A DNA stretch of 41,488 nt from JBGVMW01 sp045125095 (GTDB taxonomy: Bacteria > Bacillota > Clostridia > Lachnospirales > Lachnospiraceae), in the NCBI GenBank assembly GCA_045125095.1, contig JBGVMW010000026.1, forward strand, positions 1-41,488, given 5' to 3'. Positions 8,868 to 16,213 of the stretch are shown here, piece by piece. The first letter of the stretch is position 1. Every line of letters begins with the position of its first letter. The notes under the pieces are model-generated. The model saw only the letters and a list, made by a program, of their open reading frames with translations. It did no database searches and was not told where the DNA came from. A program made the translations under genes and the position numbers.

Positions 8868-9302
8868 TCATCCTTCCATAGCACCAACAGTCTTATACAT
8901 CGTCACCTTAGTGCCTTCCCCTTTTCTGCTTTCTACTTTCATATCATCCATAAATGCCTCCATAAACGCAAATCCCATACCAGAACGTTCTAAATCAGGT
9001 CTTGACGTGTAAAGAGGCTCCAATGCTTTGTCAACATCCTCGATTCCTTTTCCATAATCCTGAATAATGACAAGAAAACGTCGACCTTCTATGCGACACG
9101 TCATTTCGATTTTATGTACTTCCATATCGTATGCATGAATAATTGCATTTGTAACTGCCTCAGAGACCGCAGTCTTCACATCTGCCACCTCCTCAACAGT
9201 AGGATTAAGCTGTGTCATAAAGGCAGCAGCCGTTATTCTTGCAAAACTTTCATTACAAGAGCGACTGTCAAAAATCACCTTCATTTCGTTTTCTACTGGC
9301 AT
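8868..9302 (-). CDS. spoIIAB: Anti-sigma F factor SpoIIAB
   Basis: A 144-residue GHKL-type serine kinase that binds sigma-F and phosphorylates SpoIIAA. The N-box SEAVTNAIIHAY (Asn52), G1 box DYGKGI and G2 box SGMGFAFM are intact. The ATG at 9302 has GGAGGA 7 bases upstream and gives the usual length. The frame stays open to 9398, but that extra part overlaps spoIIAA. It overlaps the end of spoIIAA by 10 bases, a sign of tight stoichiometric coupling. Confidence 0.97.
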   Translation of the reverse strand: MPVENEMKVIFDSRSCNESFARITAAAFMTQLNPTVEEVADVKTAVSEAVTNAIIHAYDMEVHKIEMTCRIEGRRFLVIIQDYGKGIEDVDKALEPLYTSRPDLERSGMGFAFMEAFMDDMKVESRKGEGTKVTMYKTVGAMEG

Positions 9303-9625
9303 AACTGTTCCTCCTTCTTTTTCATAATTTGTATAAACTTTGAAATACCGGATAATACAAGTATTTTGTAGACACGGTCTCCTACACCTACCGCACATAC
9401 CTCGCCTCCAATGAATTGCATTTTTTTATATCGCCCCATAATAACGCCAATTCCTGAACTATCCATAAATGAGGTATTTGCAAAATCAAAAACAATCCTG
9501 TTAACTGCTTCTTCTCCAATCAAAAAATCTATCTTGTCCTTTATCTCATTACAATTGTGATGGTCTAATTCTATCGGAACCTTCACCACCAGATCCTGCC
9601 CAACTATCTTCATACTATTTTCCAT
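9293..9625 (-). CDS. spoIIAA: Anti-sigma F factor antagonist SpoIIAA
   Basis: A 110-residue STAS-domain protein. The phosphorylation segment TSFMDSSGIGVIMGRYK matches the Bacillus family; the first serine of DSS (Ser56 here) corresponds to Bacillus Ser58, the site phosphorylated by SpoIIAB and dephosphorylated by SpoIIE. The start at 9625 has GAGG 6 bases upstream and fits the family N-terminus; ATGs at 9637 and 9613 are alternatives. First gene of the spoIIA operon. Upstream (about 9650-9690) a weak sigma-H-like AGGTA...GAAAT pair is present but not convincing. Confidence 0.96.
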   Translation of the reverse strand: MENSMKIVGQDLVVKVPIELDHHNCNEIKDKIDFLIGEEAVNRIVFDFANTSFMDSSGIGVIMGRYKKMQFIGGEVCAVGVGDRVYKILVLSGISKFIQIMKKKEEQLCQ

Positions 9626-9689
9626 CTCTATCCTCATTTCTGCCCCTACCGGCGTCTATTTATTTCTTAACGGCTGTCTGTACCTATTT

Positions 9690-9728
9690 TTAAGCACAAA
9701 AAGAGAAACCACCGAAATGATTTCTCTT
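9690..9728 (-). terminator. Rho-independent terminator between the TPR gene and spoIIAA
   Basis: Stem of 11 pairs, 9701-9711 with 9718-9728 (one wobble on the minus strand), loop of 6, followed on the minus strand by TTTTGTGCTT. It isolates the spoIIA operon from the upstream folC operon. Confidence 0.7.
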
Positions 9729-9782
9729 GTACAGTCATAATTTTTCTTCTGTTTCTTATCTCATGAAATAACTACACCCTAT

Positions 9783-9857
9783 CATTTTTCTTATGCCAGA
9801 AATTTTCAAACATCCTCTTGTATAGCAAAGAGCTTTATTTTTCTGGTATATAAAAAT
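9783..9857 (-). repeat. Terminator-linked hairpin element, copy C
   Basis: Minus-strand TTTTTATATACCAG opens a hairpin whose arms are 9796-9802 and 9840-9846 (CCAGAAA/TTTCTGG), extended by an AT-rich base. It resembles copies at 27791-27897 and 30643-30732 in outline and in the motif that follows a T-tract. The arms differ in sequence but stay complementary. Confidence 0.45.
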
Positions 9858-9896
9858 ACTCTGCATGAATGGTATCGTTATTTACAAAACGATGTA

Positions 9897-11285
9897 CTAG
9901 TCGTCATAATGAAGCTGTGCATCTCTTGCAGTCTTATTGTTCGGAAACTTTTCAATCAGCTTATCAAAAAGCTGCTTTGCCTTTTCCTTGTGATCCGTCC
10001 GCTGATAGGCACGACCTAAATAATACAATGCCTCATCATTGGTGGAATCTAACGCATAACATTTCTCAAAATCAGGTATGGATTCTGCAAATTTTCGCGC
10101 CTCATATTTTTTTTCAGCTCTCTTATAGTATGCTTCTGCTGCTTCCGGTTCTACCGTTGTTTTAATAGTCTGATAGGTGCTTTCAAAGTTACCACCTACC
10201 TCCTTTAAAGATTCCTCGGAAATCGTCTCTAACGCTTCATACGTTGTAATTGCGTCACCTTCTGTATAGGTAGTTACAATGCTTAACAATTTTTCATAGG
10301 AAGCTACTACACCGTTATCACCCTCGTACCCGTTCAAATTGGTTTCTAGTCCTTCTACCTTTGTCTGCAGTGTTTCAATCACCTTTTCCAAATCTGCAAT
10401 CGAAGCATCCTTGGCGTCTAACTGTTCATTAAACACCTTCTGTTGCTCATTGGCTTCTCTATCAGCTATCTGTGTTTTTCCTGGAACAACCAAAAAATAC
10501 ACCAGCGCTGCACCTAACAATAATCCAATAGCAATATTTAACACAACAGATAAACCATTATTTTCTTTATATACAGTTGGCTGGATTACGGTATCGTTAC
10601 CCACTTTATATTGTACCGGTTCTTTTTTCTTTTGCTTCTCCTGTCTATCTGTCACTGTCTTTTCTGTTACCTTATGATAACGTTCCAATTCCTTGAGATA
10701 ACGGATAGTAAGCGGATTGCAACGGTCAATTGCCTCTGCTTTCTTCAATTCCTTCAGTGCCTTATCGTATTCTTTCTCTCGAATATGAAGAAGCGCTAAC
10801 AGTTGTCTACCCTTAATCAGCTTTGGATTGGTTGATAATACTTTTTTCAACTGAATCACAGCTAAATCATACGCTTCCTGCTTACAGTATATTAATGCCA
10901 GATTGAATTTTTTAATGGTTTGATTTGTTGTTTCTAACTTCTGGGGATTGTCCTGTACGGCTTTAATATAATCATCCACAATATTCTTATTCGGACGCAT
11001 ATTTTTGCTGATTACCCATTCACCAAGCGCTGCAACCATTTCCCCTGTTTCATAATACACAAGTCCCAGCAAGTTTCTTGCTGGAATATTGCGTTTATTG
11101 TATTTCAAACTCATTTTCAAGCTATCCATTGCTCCAGTTAAATCTCTCACCTTTGCTTTTTCAAGCCCTTCATTATAATACTTGTTTGATATTCTGACTA
11201 TTTTCTTAAATGTATCTACATCTGCACCACATGTCGGGCAAAACTCATGCTCCGTCAAGGTGTTTCCACAATTCCAACACTTCAT
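9897..11285 (-). CDS. Zinc-ribbon TPR membrane protein
   Basis: A 462-residue protein not assigned to a named family. The N-terminus is a zinc ribbon (Cys3, Cys6, Cys16, Cys19). TPR-like repeats follow (about 35-215, for example GLEKAKVRDLTGAMDSL, LAVIQLKKVLSTNPKLIKG, YDKALKELKKAEAIDRCNP). One membrane segment lies at about 240-265, then a coiled coil (about 270-320), and further TPR repeats lie at the C-terminus (about 385-455). The zinc ribbon and first TPR block should be cytoplasmic and the second block outside, the reverse of a secreted protein. Probably a scaffold; function unknown. Last gene of the folC operon, ribosome site GGGAG. Confidence 0.8.
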   Translation of the reverse strand: MKCWNCGNTLTEHEFCPTCGADVDTFKKIVRISNKYYNEGLEKAKVRDLTGAMDSLKMSLKYNKRNIPARNLLGLVYYETGEMVAALGEWVISKNMRPNKNIVDDYIKAVQDNPQKLETTNQTIKKFNLALIYCKQEAYDLAVIQLKKVLSTNPKLIKGRQLLALLHIREKEYDKALKELKKAEAIDRCNPLTIRYLKELERYHKVTEKTVTDRQEKQKKKEPVQYKVGNDTVIQPTVYKENNGLSVVLNIAIGLLLGAALVYFLVVPGKTQIADREANEQQKVFNEQLDAKDASIADLEKVIETLQTKVEGLETNLNGYEGDNGVVASYEKLLSIVTTYTEGDAITTYEALETISEESLKEVGGNFESTYQTIKTTVEPEAAEAYYKRAEKKYEARKFAESIPDFEKCYALDSTNDEALYYLGRAYQRTDHKEKAKQLFDKLIEKFPNNKTARDAQLHYDD

Positions 11286-11304
11286 TCATTTCATCTCCCA
11301 GGAT

Positions 11305-11445
11305 TTACTGTTCATTTTTTTGTGCTAACATTACCTTTAAAATGTCCAGCATATCTGTCATTTCTCTGTTTTCAATCATATCTTCCGCTTCGTCCACTTC
11401 CAGACTTGGATGAAATTTCTTTAATTCTTCGTCAAAATTTATCAT
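11305..11445 (-). CDS. Small acidic protein of 46 residues
   Basis: Sits between folC and the TPR gene on the same strand. The ATG at 11445 has a strong AGGAGG 7 bases upstream, and the frame runs 46 codons to TAA. The product begins MINFDEELKKFHPSLEVDEAE and ends MLAQKNEQ; it is acidic, helical in character and without membrane segments or cysteines. The spacing (18 bases after folC, 19 before the next gene) and the ribosome site argue that it is a real gene. I do not recognise the family. It may be a small partner of the neighbouring TPR protein. Confidence 0.7.
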   Translation of the reverse strand: MINFDEELKKFHPSLEVDEAEDMIENREMTDMLDILKVMLAQKNEQ

Positions 11446-11463
11446 CAGATGACCTCCTATTGT

Positions 11464-12765
11464 CTATTTATTCAGAATGGCTTTTACCTCTCCTACCAGA
11501 TAAAGAGAACCTACGCAATACAGTGTCGTCTGTTCATCCCTGCTCTGTTCTGCCAGAGAAAAAGCCTGTTTGATATCCTTCTGTACCTCCACCGGGCAGT
11601 TTGCATATGTTCGAAAGATATTTGCCAGCTCTTCTGCTTTCGCAGCTCTTGCCATGCCAAGCTCTGTTACAACAATCTTTTCAAAAATCAATTTCCTGCA
11701 CAGGTCAGCTATCATATGTTCATACTCTTTTTCTTTTACTGCTGTAAATAACAGTATTTTTTTATTATCGGTAAGAGACGCTCCCTGAATAAACGCTTCC
11801 ATTCCTGCTTCATTGTGAGCACCATCTACGATAATCCCCGGCATTATTTCTTCCATTCGCCCTTCCCACTGCATATACGAAAGCCCCTGCTTCAAGATAT
11901 CCAATGAGATTTCCTCCTTACAGTCAAGATACATGGCTGCCCTAAGTGCAAGCACTGCATTCTCTGCCTGATAAGGTGCCTGAAACGGTATCGTGAACCG
12001 TTCTTCTATTTCTGAAAAAACGCCATTAGCAATATAATACTTAACATAAGTCGAAAAATCAACCGATTTTTGTCCGCTACATAAATTCTTAATATCTTTT
12101 TTTGTTACGGGGCAATATTCTATTCCAAGCTCCTCTGCTGTTTTTTGTATCACCGCAAATGCTTCCACTGAATTCCCATCGAATACTACTGGTGTACCTT
12201 TTTTTAAAATTCCTGCTTTCTCAAAAGCAATCTTCTCCACGGTATCACCTAACAACTCTGTATGATCCAGACTGATGGAAGTAATAATAGAAAGCATGGG
12301 ATGCTCTATTACATTGGTAGCATCCAAACGCCCTCCCAAACCTGTCTCTAAAATGACATATTCGCTTTTTTGAAACACCACCATTGCCATAAGAAACAGA
12401 TATTCAAAAAAGGTTGGATGTGCAATCTCCTGTTCTTCTGCCCTTTTTACGATTTGATATACCGTCTCAAAAGCTTTGGTAAATGCTTCGTCTTCTATCG
12501 GTCTTCCATTGATACGAAATCGTTCGTTTATTTTAACCAGATGTGGCGAGGTAAACATGGCGGTTTCTTTTCCTGCCTGTTGCAGGATAGACTGCAAATA
12601 GGCGCAAACGGAGCCTTTTCCATTGGTACCTGCCACATGAATGATTTTCATTTTATTCTGGGGATTTCCTAATTCGCTTAGAAAATAACGCGTATGTCCC
12701 GGTTCATTTTTGGTTGTGAATTTTGGGATATTCAAAATATATGAAACACTTTCTTCGTATGTCAT
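11464..12765 (-). CDS. folC: Folylpolyglutamate synthase / dihydrofolate synthase
   Basis: A 433-residue Mur-ligase family enzyme that adds glutamate to folates using ATP, and often also to dihydropteroate. The P-loop HVAGTNGKGSV (Gly46-Ser52), the omega-loop-like TSPHLVKINERFRING segment, ETGLGGRLDATN, and the C-terminal ligase domain motif VDGAHNEAGM are all seen. The start at 12765 has GGAGGA 6 bases upstream. First gene of a three-gene operon with its own sigma-A promoter (12818-12845). Whether it has both activities cannot be told from sequence. Confidence 0.96.
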   Translation of the reverse strand: MTYEESVSYILNIPKFTTKNEPGHTRYFLSELGNPQNKMKIIHVAGTNGKGSVCAYLQSILQQAGKETAMFTSPHLVKINERFRINGRPIEDEAFTKAFETVYQIVKRAEEQEIAHPTFFEYLFLMAMVVFQKSEYVILETGLGGRLDATNVIEHPMLSIITSISLDHTELLGDTVEKIAFEKAGILKKGTPVVFDGNSVEAFAVIQKTAEELGIEYCPVTKKDIKNLCSGQKSVDFSTYVKYYIANGVFSEIEERFTIPFQAPYQAENAVLALRAAMYLDCKEEISLDILKQGLSYMQWEGRMEEIMPGIIVDGAHNEAGMEAFIQGASLTDNKKILLFTAVKEKEYEHMIADLCRKLIFEKIVVTELGMARAAKAEELANIFRTYANCPVEVQKDIKQAFSLAEQSRDEQTTLYCVGSLYLVGEVKAILNK

Positions 12766-12817
12766 GTGCTTCCTCCATATCGTTTCACATTGGTATTGGT
12801 CTTTGGCGACTTGTATT

Positions 12818-12845
12818 ATTATAGCAGATATGGTGGGTTATGCAA
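12818..12845 (-). promoter_or_regulatory. Sigma-A-like promoter of folC
   Basis: Minus strand TTGCAT (12845-12840), 16-base spacer, perfect TATAAT (12823-12818), 53 bases ahead of the folC start and just past the terminator of the pilus-like operon. Confidence 0.6.
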
Positions 12846-12890
12846 GGTGGAATTGTGGGAGATGTGTGCGAAATTCGGGTTTCTTTGTAT

Positions 12891-12934
12891 ACAAAAAACT
12901 GCCACACCAACGTATTCCACCCTGGCATGGCAGT
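12891..12934 (-). terminator. Terminator of the Tad-like operon
   Basis: ACTGCCA/TGGCAGT arms (12898-12904 with 12928-12934) with further inner CCA/TGG pairing, followed on the minus strand by TTTTTTG. It lies just after the last gene of the pilus-like operon. Confidence 0.75.
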
Positions 12935-12940
12935 CCCCAG

Positions 12941-13348
12941 CTAATATTCTTCCAATATCACCGTCTTTCTGCACTGAACCTTTCCCTTTTTCCCAGTAGG
13001 ATAGAAAAACTCAGCCGTTACCTCTGCATCAATTAAACCTGTCTCGCAATCAATTCCAAAAATCTGTACCGTTATATCTGAATTGCTGGTTATCAGAGTC
13101 CGCACATGGTTCTCAAATACCTCTTGAAGCTTTGCATTACCTTGTTGTTTCTGTTTTTGCGAAAGCGGCACTGGGAAATAGAACTCCCCCCTGTCTTCCC
13201 GTAACATTTCCAATGAAGCATACTCCGCTTCTGATAATGCTTGATAAATTTCCTCCCTACGGACAGATTTCGTATCAATACACTGAATAATGGTTATGGT
13301 CTGCAGTAACATAATACAAACAATAACTGCTTTCACAACACCTTTCAT
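12941..13348 (-). CDS. Hypothetical TadE/F-like membrane-anchored protein
   Basis: A 135-residue protein with an N-terminal membrane segment (about 4-22) and an extracellular-type domain of about 110 residues. It includes a charged helix (RREEIYQALSEAEYASLEML) and beta-rich C-terminus (DITVQIFGIDCETGLIDAEVTAEFF). This shape resembles the minor pseudopilins (TadE/TadF) of Tad systems, but I see no diagnostic motif. Last gene of the operon. Its ribosome site (GAGGAG) lies inside the end of the preceding gene, 10 bases away. Function inferred from position only. Confidence 0.6.
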   Translation of the reverse strand: MKGVVKAVIVCIMLLQTITIIQCIDTKSVRREEIYQALSEAEYASLEMLREDRGEFYFPVPLSQKQKQQGNAKLQEVFENHVRTLITSNSDITVQIFGIDCETGLIDAEVTAEFFYPTGKKGKVQCRKTVILEEY

Positions 13349-13357
13349 AATATAATC

Positions 13358-13549
13358 TTACTCCTCTGGTGTAGGCGTATTCTCAGCAGCTCCATTGACC
13401 GCAGATTGGGAATTTGTCGCAAAGGTCTGCACGGTACTGGTAATATAAGATTGAATGGATTTGCCAAAAGGGCTGGCAAATGTTACAAATAAACCAATAA
13501 TAATAGCTGCTACCACCACTAATCCATATTCTTCCAAAAATGATTTCAT
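13358..13549 (-). CDS. Flp-like pilin without leader peptide (63 residues)
   Basis: The product starts MKSFLEEYGLVVVAA, then a hydrophobic stretch to about residue 27 and a short polar tail rich in Ser, Thr, Asn and Ala. E-Y-G followed by a hydrophobic helix is the hallmark of the mature N-terminus of Flp/type IVb pilins (for example the IEYGLI of Caulobacter PilA). No pre-sequence ending in glycine precedes it: the ATG at 13549 has GGAGG 6 bases upstream. The longer open frame to 13612 would put a glycine 10 residues before the Glu, not 5. This is the most pilin-like of the four E-Y-G proteins. The role as a filament subunit is inferred. Confidence 0.65.
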   Translation of the reverse strand: MKSFLEEYGLVVVAAIIIGLFVTFASPFGKSIQSYITSTVQTFATNSQSAVNGAAENTPTPEE

Positions 13550-13654
13550 ATTAACCTCCATTCCGCCGCTTTCACGGCATTCAAATCCATGCGCCACTTT
13601 AAGTAACGCCACTAATTACATCACTATCTTTTTTCTACCAATGATAAAAACACG

Positions 13655-13984
13655 CTATCTCGCATAGCCCTCCACTGTTCCACCATATTGAAATCCACTC
13701 ACTGGTATCTGTATGTCATAAGATACCGTTACATAATAGTAAGATTTATCTTCATACAGACAGGTCGGTACAATCTCCATCCGGTATCCCTTTTCCTTTG
13801 CTTCTGCCATGCATTCCTCCATTACTACCTGACTGCCATCACTGGCTTCAATCTTGGCAACGGATGTAGAATGAAAATTTCTGGCATCTGCTGTCATCAG
13901 TGAAATTACAATAAAAAACACACTCGCTGCTGTTATTAGCAAAAGCAGTATACTGTCTACAAATACTTCCACTGCCACTTTCAT
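13655..13984 (-). CDS. Hypothetical TadE-like pseudopilin (109 residues)
   Basis: A 109-residue protein with an N-terminal helix containing a single Glu (MKVAVEVFVDSILLLL, membrane segment about 8-32), then a small beta-rich domain with two cysteines (CMAEAKEKGYRMEIVPTC) that could form a disulfide. The length and layout resemble TadE-like minor pilins. Strong ribosome site AGGAGGAG before the ATG at 13984. Located within the pilus-like operon, 13 bases after the 176-residue protein. Not recognised beyond this. Confidence 0.65.
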   Translation of the reverse strand: MKVAVEVFVDSILLLLITAASVFFIVISLMTADARNFHSTSVAKIEASDGSQVVMEECMAEAKEKGYRMEIVPTCLYEDKSYYYVTVSYDIQIPVSGFQYGGTVEGYAR

Positions 13985-13996
13985 GTAAATCTCCTC

Positions 13997-14527
13997 CTAT
14001 CTTCTGCTAACTCCATCCGGAAGAAAATCCACAAGTAGAATTCTGGTTGTTTCTGCCTTTAAACCGGTAGAGCCTTCCACCACATACCGTAGCGAATAAC
14101 GCCCCGTGTGATTCACATCTATTTCCTCCCTCCCAGAATCCTGTGTTGCATCCTCCGGCTCATCAAAAGGATATACCAGAATATTTTCTACAGGAATCTC
14201 CTGCACAACCAATTCCTGATTCGCATATCGATATTCGTAGGCTTTCACTCCCGCCAATGCATCTTCCTTTGTAAAGCCGATTTCTCCATTCATACCTCGG
14301 AATTCCTTACTGACAGTTACATGCTCCACCCCTGTAAAATATGGAACATATCCATGCTCTGCCAGATATATCTGCTCCTCTGATATATTGTCTGCGACTT
14401 CTTTCTCCTTAATTACAAATTGTGTTTGTAGCTTCTTTCCGTATGTACCAATAAGAAATAATAACAAACCCCCCGCAATCACTGTAATCAAAATAACTCT
14501 TCCATATTCCCCTAGCAAGCGTTTCAT
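13997..14527 (-). CDS. E-Y-G membrane protein with extracellular domain (176 residues)
   Basis: Begins MKRLLGEYGRVILITVIAG, the same N-terminal pattern as the three small E-Y-G proteins of this operon: basic residue at 2, E-Y-G, then a membrane helix to about residue 28. A domain of about 145 residues follows. Residues 60-110 look like a bacterial Ig-like/cadherin-type strand set (GVEHVTVSKEFRGMNGEIGFTKEDALAG) and the C-terminus is beta-rich (GRYSLRYVVEG). It may be a tip or adhesive minor subunit built on the same anchor. Its ATG overlaps the stop of the 47-residue gene by 4 bases, so the two are translationally coupled. Confidence 0.65.
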   Translation of the reverse strand: MKRLLGEYGRVILITVIAGGLLLFLIGTYGKKLQTQFVIKEKEVADNISEEQIYLAEHGYVPYFTGVEHVTVSKEFRGMNGEIGFTKEDALAGVKAYEYRYANQELVVQEIPVENILVYPFDEPEDATQDSGREEIDVNHTGRYSLRYVVEGSTGLKAETTRILLVDFLPDGVSRR

Positions 14528-14667
14528 AAGCAGTTCCCCAATGATTGACTGAACAAACCGGCTGCTCCTCTATAGACACTGCACAAAAGTGGCAGTACGC
14601 GCAAGATCACAGCCATAAGAGCCACACCAATTATAACGCCACCATATTCCTCTAACATTTCCTTCAT
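14524..14667 (-). CDS. Flp-like small membrane peptide (47 residues)
   Basis: ATG at 14667 with GGGAGG 7 bases upstream; 47 codons, stop overlapping the next start (ATGA). The product begins MKEMLEEYGGVIIGVALMAV and is hydrophobic almost to the end, with two cysteines (CSVYRGAAGLF, NC). The E-Y-G pattern and basic second residue match the other small proteins of the operon. Too short for default gene calling, but the ribosome site, the overlap coupling and the family resemblance make it convincing. Confidence 0.65.
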   Translation of the reverse strand: MKEMLEEYGGVIIGVALMAVILRVLPLLCSVYRGAAGLFSQSLGNCL

Positions 14668-14681
14668 AGGACGCCTCCCTC

Positions 14682-14786
14682 CTAACGTATCACCCATTCC
14701 AATACCATTTGTAAGCCTAAAATCATCATACTTCCCACTATAAGATCATAGAGTAACACGCCATATTCTTCGAACACAGTCCGCAT
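14682..14786 (-). CDS. Flp-like small membrane peptide (34 residues)
   Basis: ATG at 14786 with GGAAGG 7 bases upstream; 34 codons to TAG, 14 bases before the next start. It begins MRTVFEEYGVLLYDLIVG and is one short hydrophobic helix ending EWVIR. It has the shared basic residue and E-E-Y-G of the operon family but almost no tail, so it cannot be a conventional pilin with an exposed domain. It may be a stabilising or assembly peptide. It stands 74 bases after the platform protein. Confidence 0.55.
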   Translation of the reverse strand: MRTVFEEYGVLLYDLIVGSMMILGLQMVLEWVIR

Positions 14787-14860
14787 ACATACACCTTCCT
14801 TTCGTAATTTTTCACATCCAGTAATTGTTTCCCATATATCTAAGCAATCATACCGTTCCC

Positions 14861-16213
14861 TTACACAAAGTTGCTGTAATGCGCCATAAACTGTAACATA
14901 AACAATCCCATATCCACCAGTAATTTTCCCGCAGACAGCACCATGGGACTAAGCATGTATACACCAAACAAAAATCCGGCATCTTCATTCGCTAATTTTG
15001 CTGCCTTATCGGTCAACTGGTTATTCCTCTGCATCATGCTATAGATCTGTTCATCTGACTCCTCACTTCCCAATTCTGTCATAGAATACAGCATAATAAG
15101 TACGGATTGTATTTCCGGCATTTTACATCCCTCAAAAAAAGCACAGTAAGATGCCATATTATTGGGGTCATTTGCAATCTTCTCCAATGTTTTTCTTAAC
15201 TCTGCTTCCAGTACATAAGAACAGTTGTCTAATGATTTTTGAAGCGCATTATATACATTCTCTGTCTGTAAATACAATGCCAGCTCACGAAGCCAGTTTG
15301 GAAATACCATAAGTACTTCTTTTTCCATTCGTTTTCTCGCATATTTCAGCTTCCTTCTGCCGCCCTTTCCCGATGCACACAATTCATAATCTCTGGCGAA
15401 CTGCTTTTCATTAGGGGTATAGGTCTCCTTTAACCATGAATGTACCATTGCCTTCTGTGACAGCATAAATATCAGCAGAAAGCTTATTAACAAACCACTC
15501 GTTAATATTTGATATACGGGATTCGAAGCAATATCTCCAGATTCTAGCGGCAACATCCGGTACATCATCACAGAAATTATCCCAGATAACACCAGAGAAA
15601 TTGTCACCTTTGTCTGCATATTTTTTCGCTCCTTCTGAAATGCATAAGTATTTTCTACCCAGTTCTGCAAATCATCCTGCAATATCTGTAATGACTTTGA
15701 TGGATTACCACCTTTCTTTTCTGCTTGAATTAAAAAACTATGCACAGAGGACAATCGGGTACATTCATACTTCTCTTCAATAATTGCAAAGGCTTCCCGA
15801 TAAATTCCCGGTCTTGCATCGCTGTACAATATTTTATCCATGGCTCCTTCTACAAGTGGTTGCAATTCGCTTGAGCATAACATGGCTGTATCATCCAATG
15901 ACACTACAATTTTTCGATTTCGCTTAAAGCTATACATAAGATATTGCATATAGGTTGTTATATCCTCAAACCGCTTCTGTTCATACAGATAACGGAATTG
16001 CAAACGAACACCACAAGGAACCAGTAATACATACATTACACCTAGCAATGCCACCATTCCCACATGCAAATGCAGATACTCTGACAGCAGCCAGATCACC
16101 AGCATACCGGAAGCCATTACCAGCAAATATTGTTTAAATGAATAGTGAAATCCATACCTCTCAATTTCTGCAAGCAAAAAGGAAAAACGAAACTGCTGTA
16201 TCCACTTTTTCAA
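14861..16213 (-). CDS. Type II secretion F / TadB-TadC-like platform protein
   Basis: A 450-residue inner-membrane protein. Membrane segments are visible at about 28-48 and 50-70, at about 205-222 and 235-255, and near the C-terminus (about 410-440). Between them are two soluble helical blocks of T2SSF style (about 75-200 and 290-410), so it looks like one TadB-like and one TadC-like half in a single chain. It should work with the ATPase to insert or extract pilin subunits. The start is TTG at 16213, overlapping the TGA stop of the ATPase gene, with GGAGGG upstream. Homology is inferred from layout and neighbour; no sharp motif exists in this family. Confidence 0.75.
   Translation of the reverse strand: MKKWIQQFRFSFLLAEIERYGFHYSFKQYLLVMASGMLVIWLLSEYLHLHVGMVALLGVMYVLLVPCGVRLQFRYLYEQKRFEDITTYMQYLMYSFKRNRKIVVSLDDTAMLCSSELQPLVEGAMDKILYSDARPGIYREAFAIIEEKYECTRLSSVHSFLIQAEKKGGNPSKSLQILQDDLQNWVENTYAFQKERKNMQTKVTISLVLSGIISVMMYRMLPLESGDIASNPVYQILTSGLLISFLLIFMLSQKAMVHSWLKETYTPNEKQFARDYELCASGKGGRRKLKYARKRMEKEVLMVFPNWLRELALYLQTENVYNALQKSLDNCSYVLEAELRKTLEKIANDPNNMASYCAFFEGCKMPEIQSVLIMLYSMTELGSEESDEQIYSMMQRNNQLTDKAAKLANEDAGFLFGVYMLSPMVLSAGKLLVDMGLFMLQFMAHYSNFV

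Noticed and set aside
9640..9692. Sigma-H promoter for spoIIAA
   Set aside because: AGGTA and GAAAT are seen, but spacing and bases deviate from consensus; too weak to annotate.
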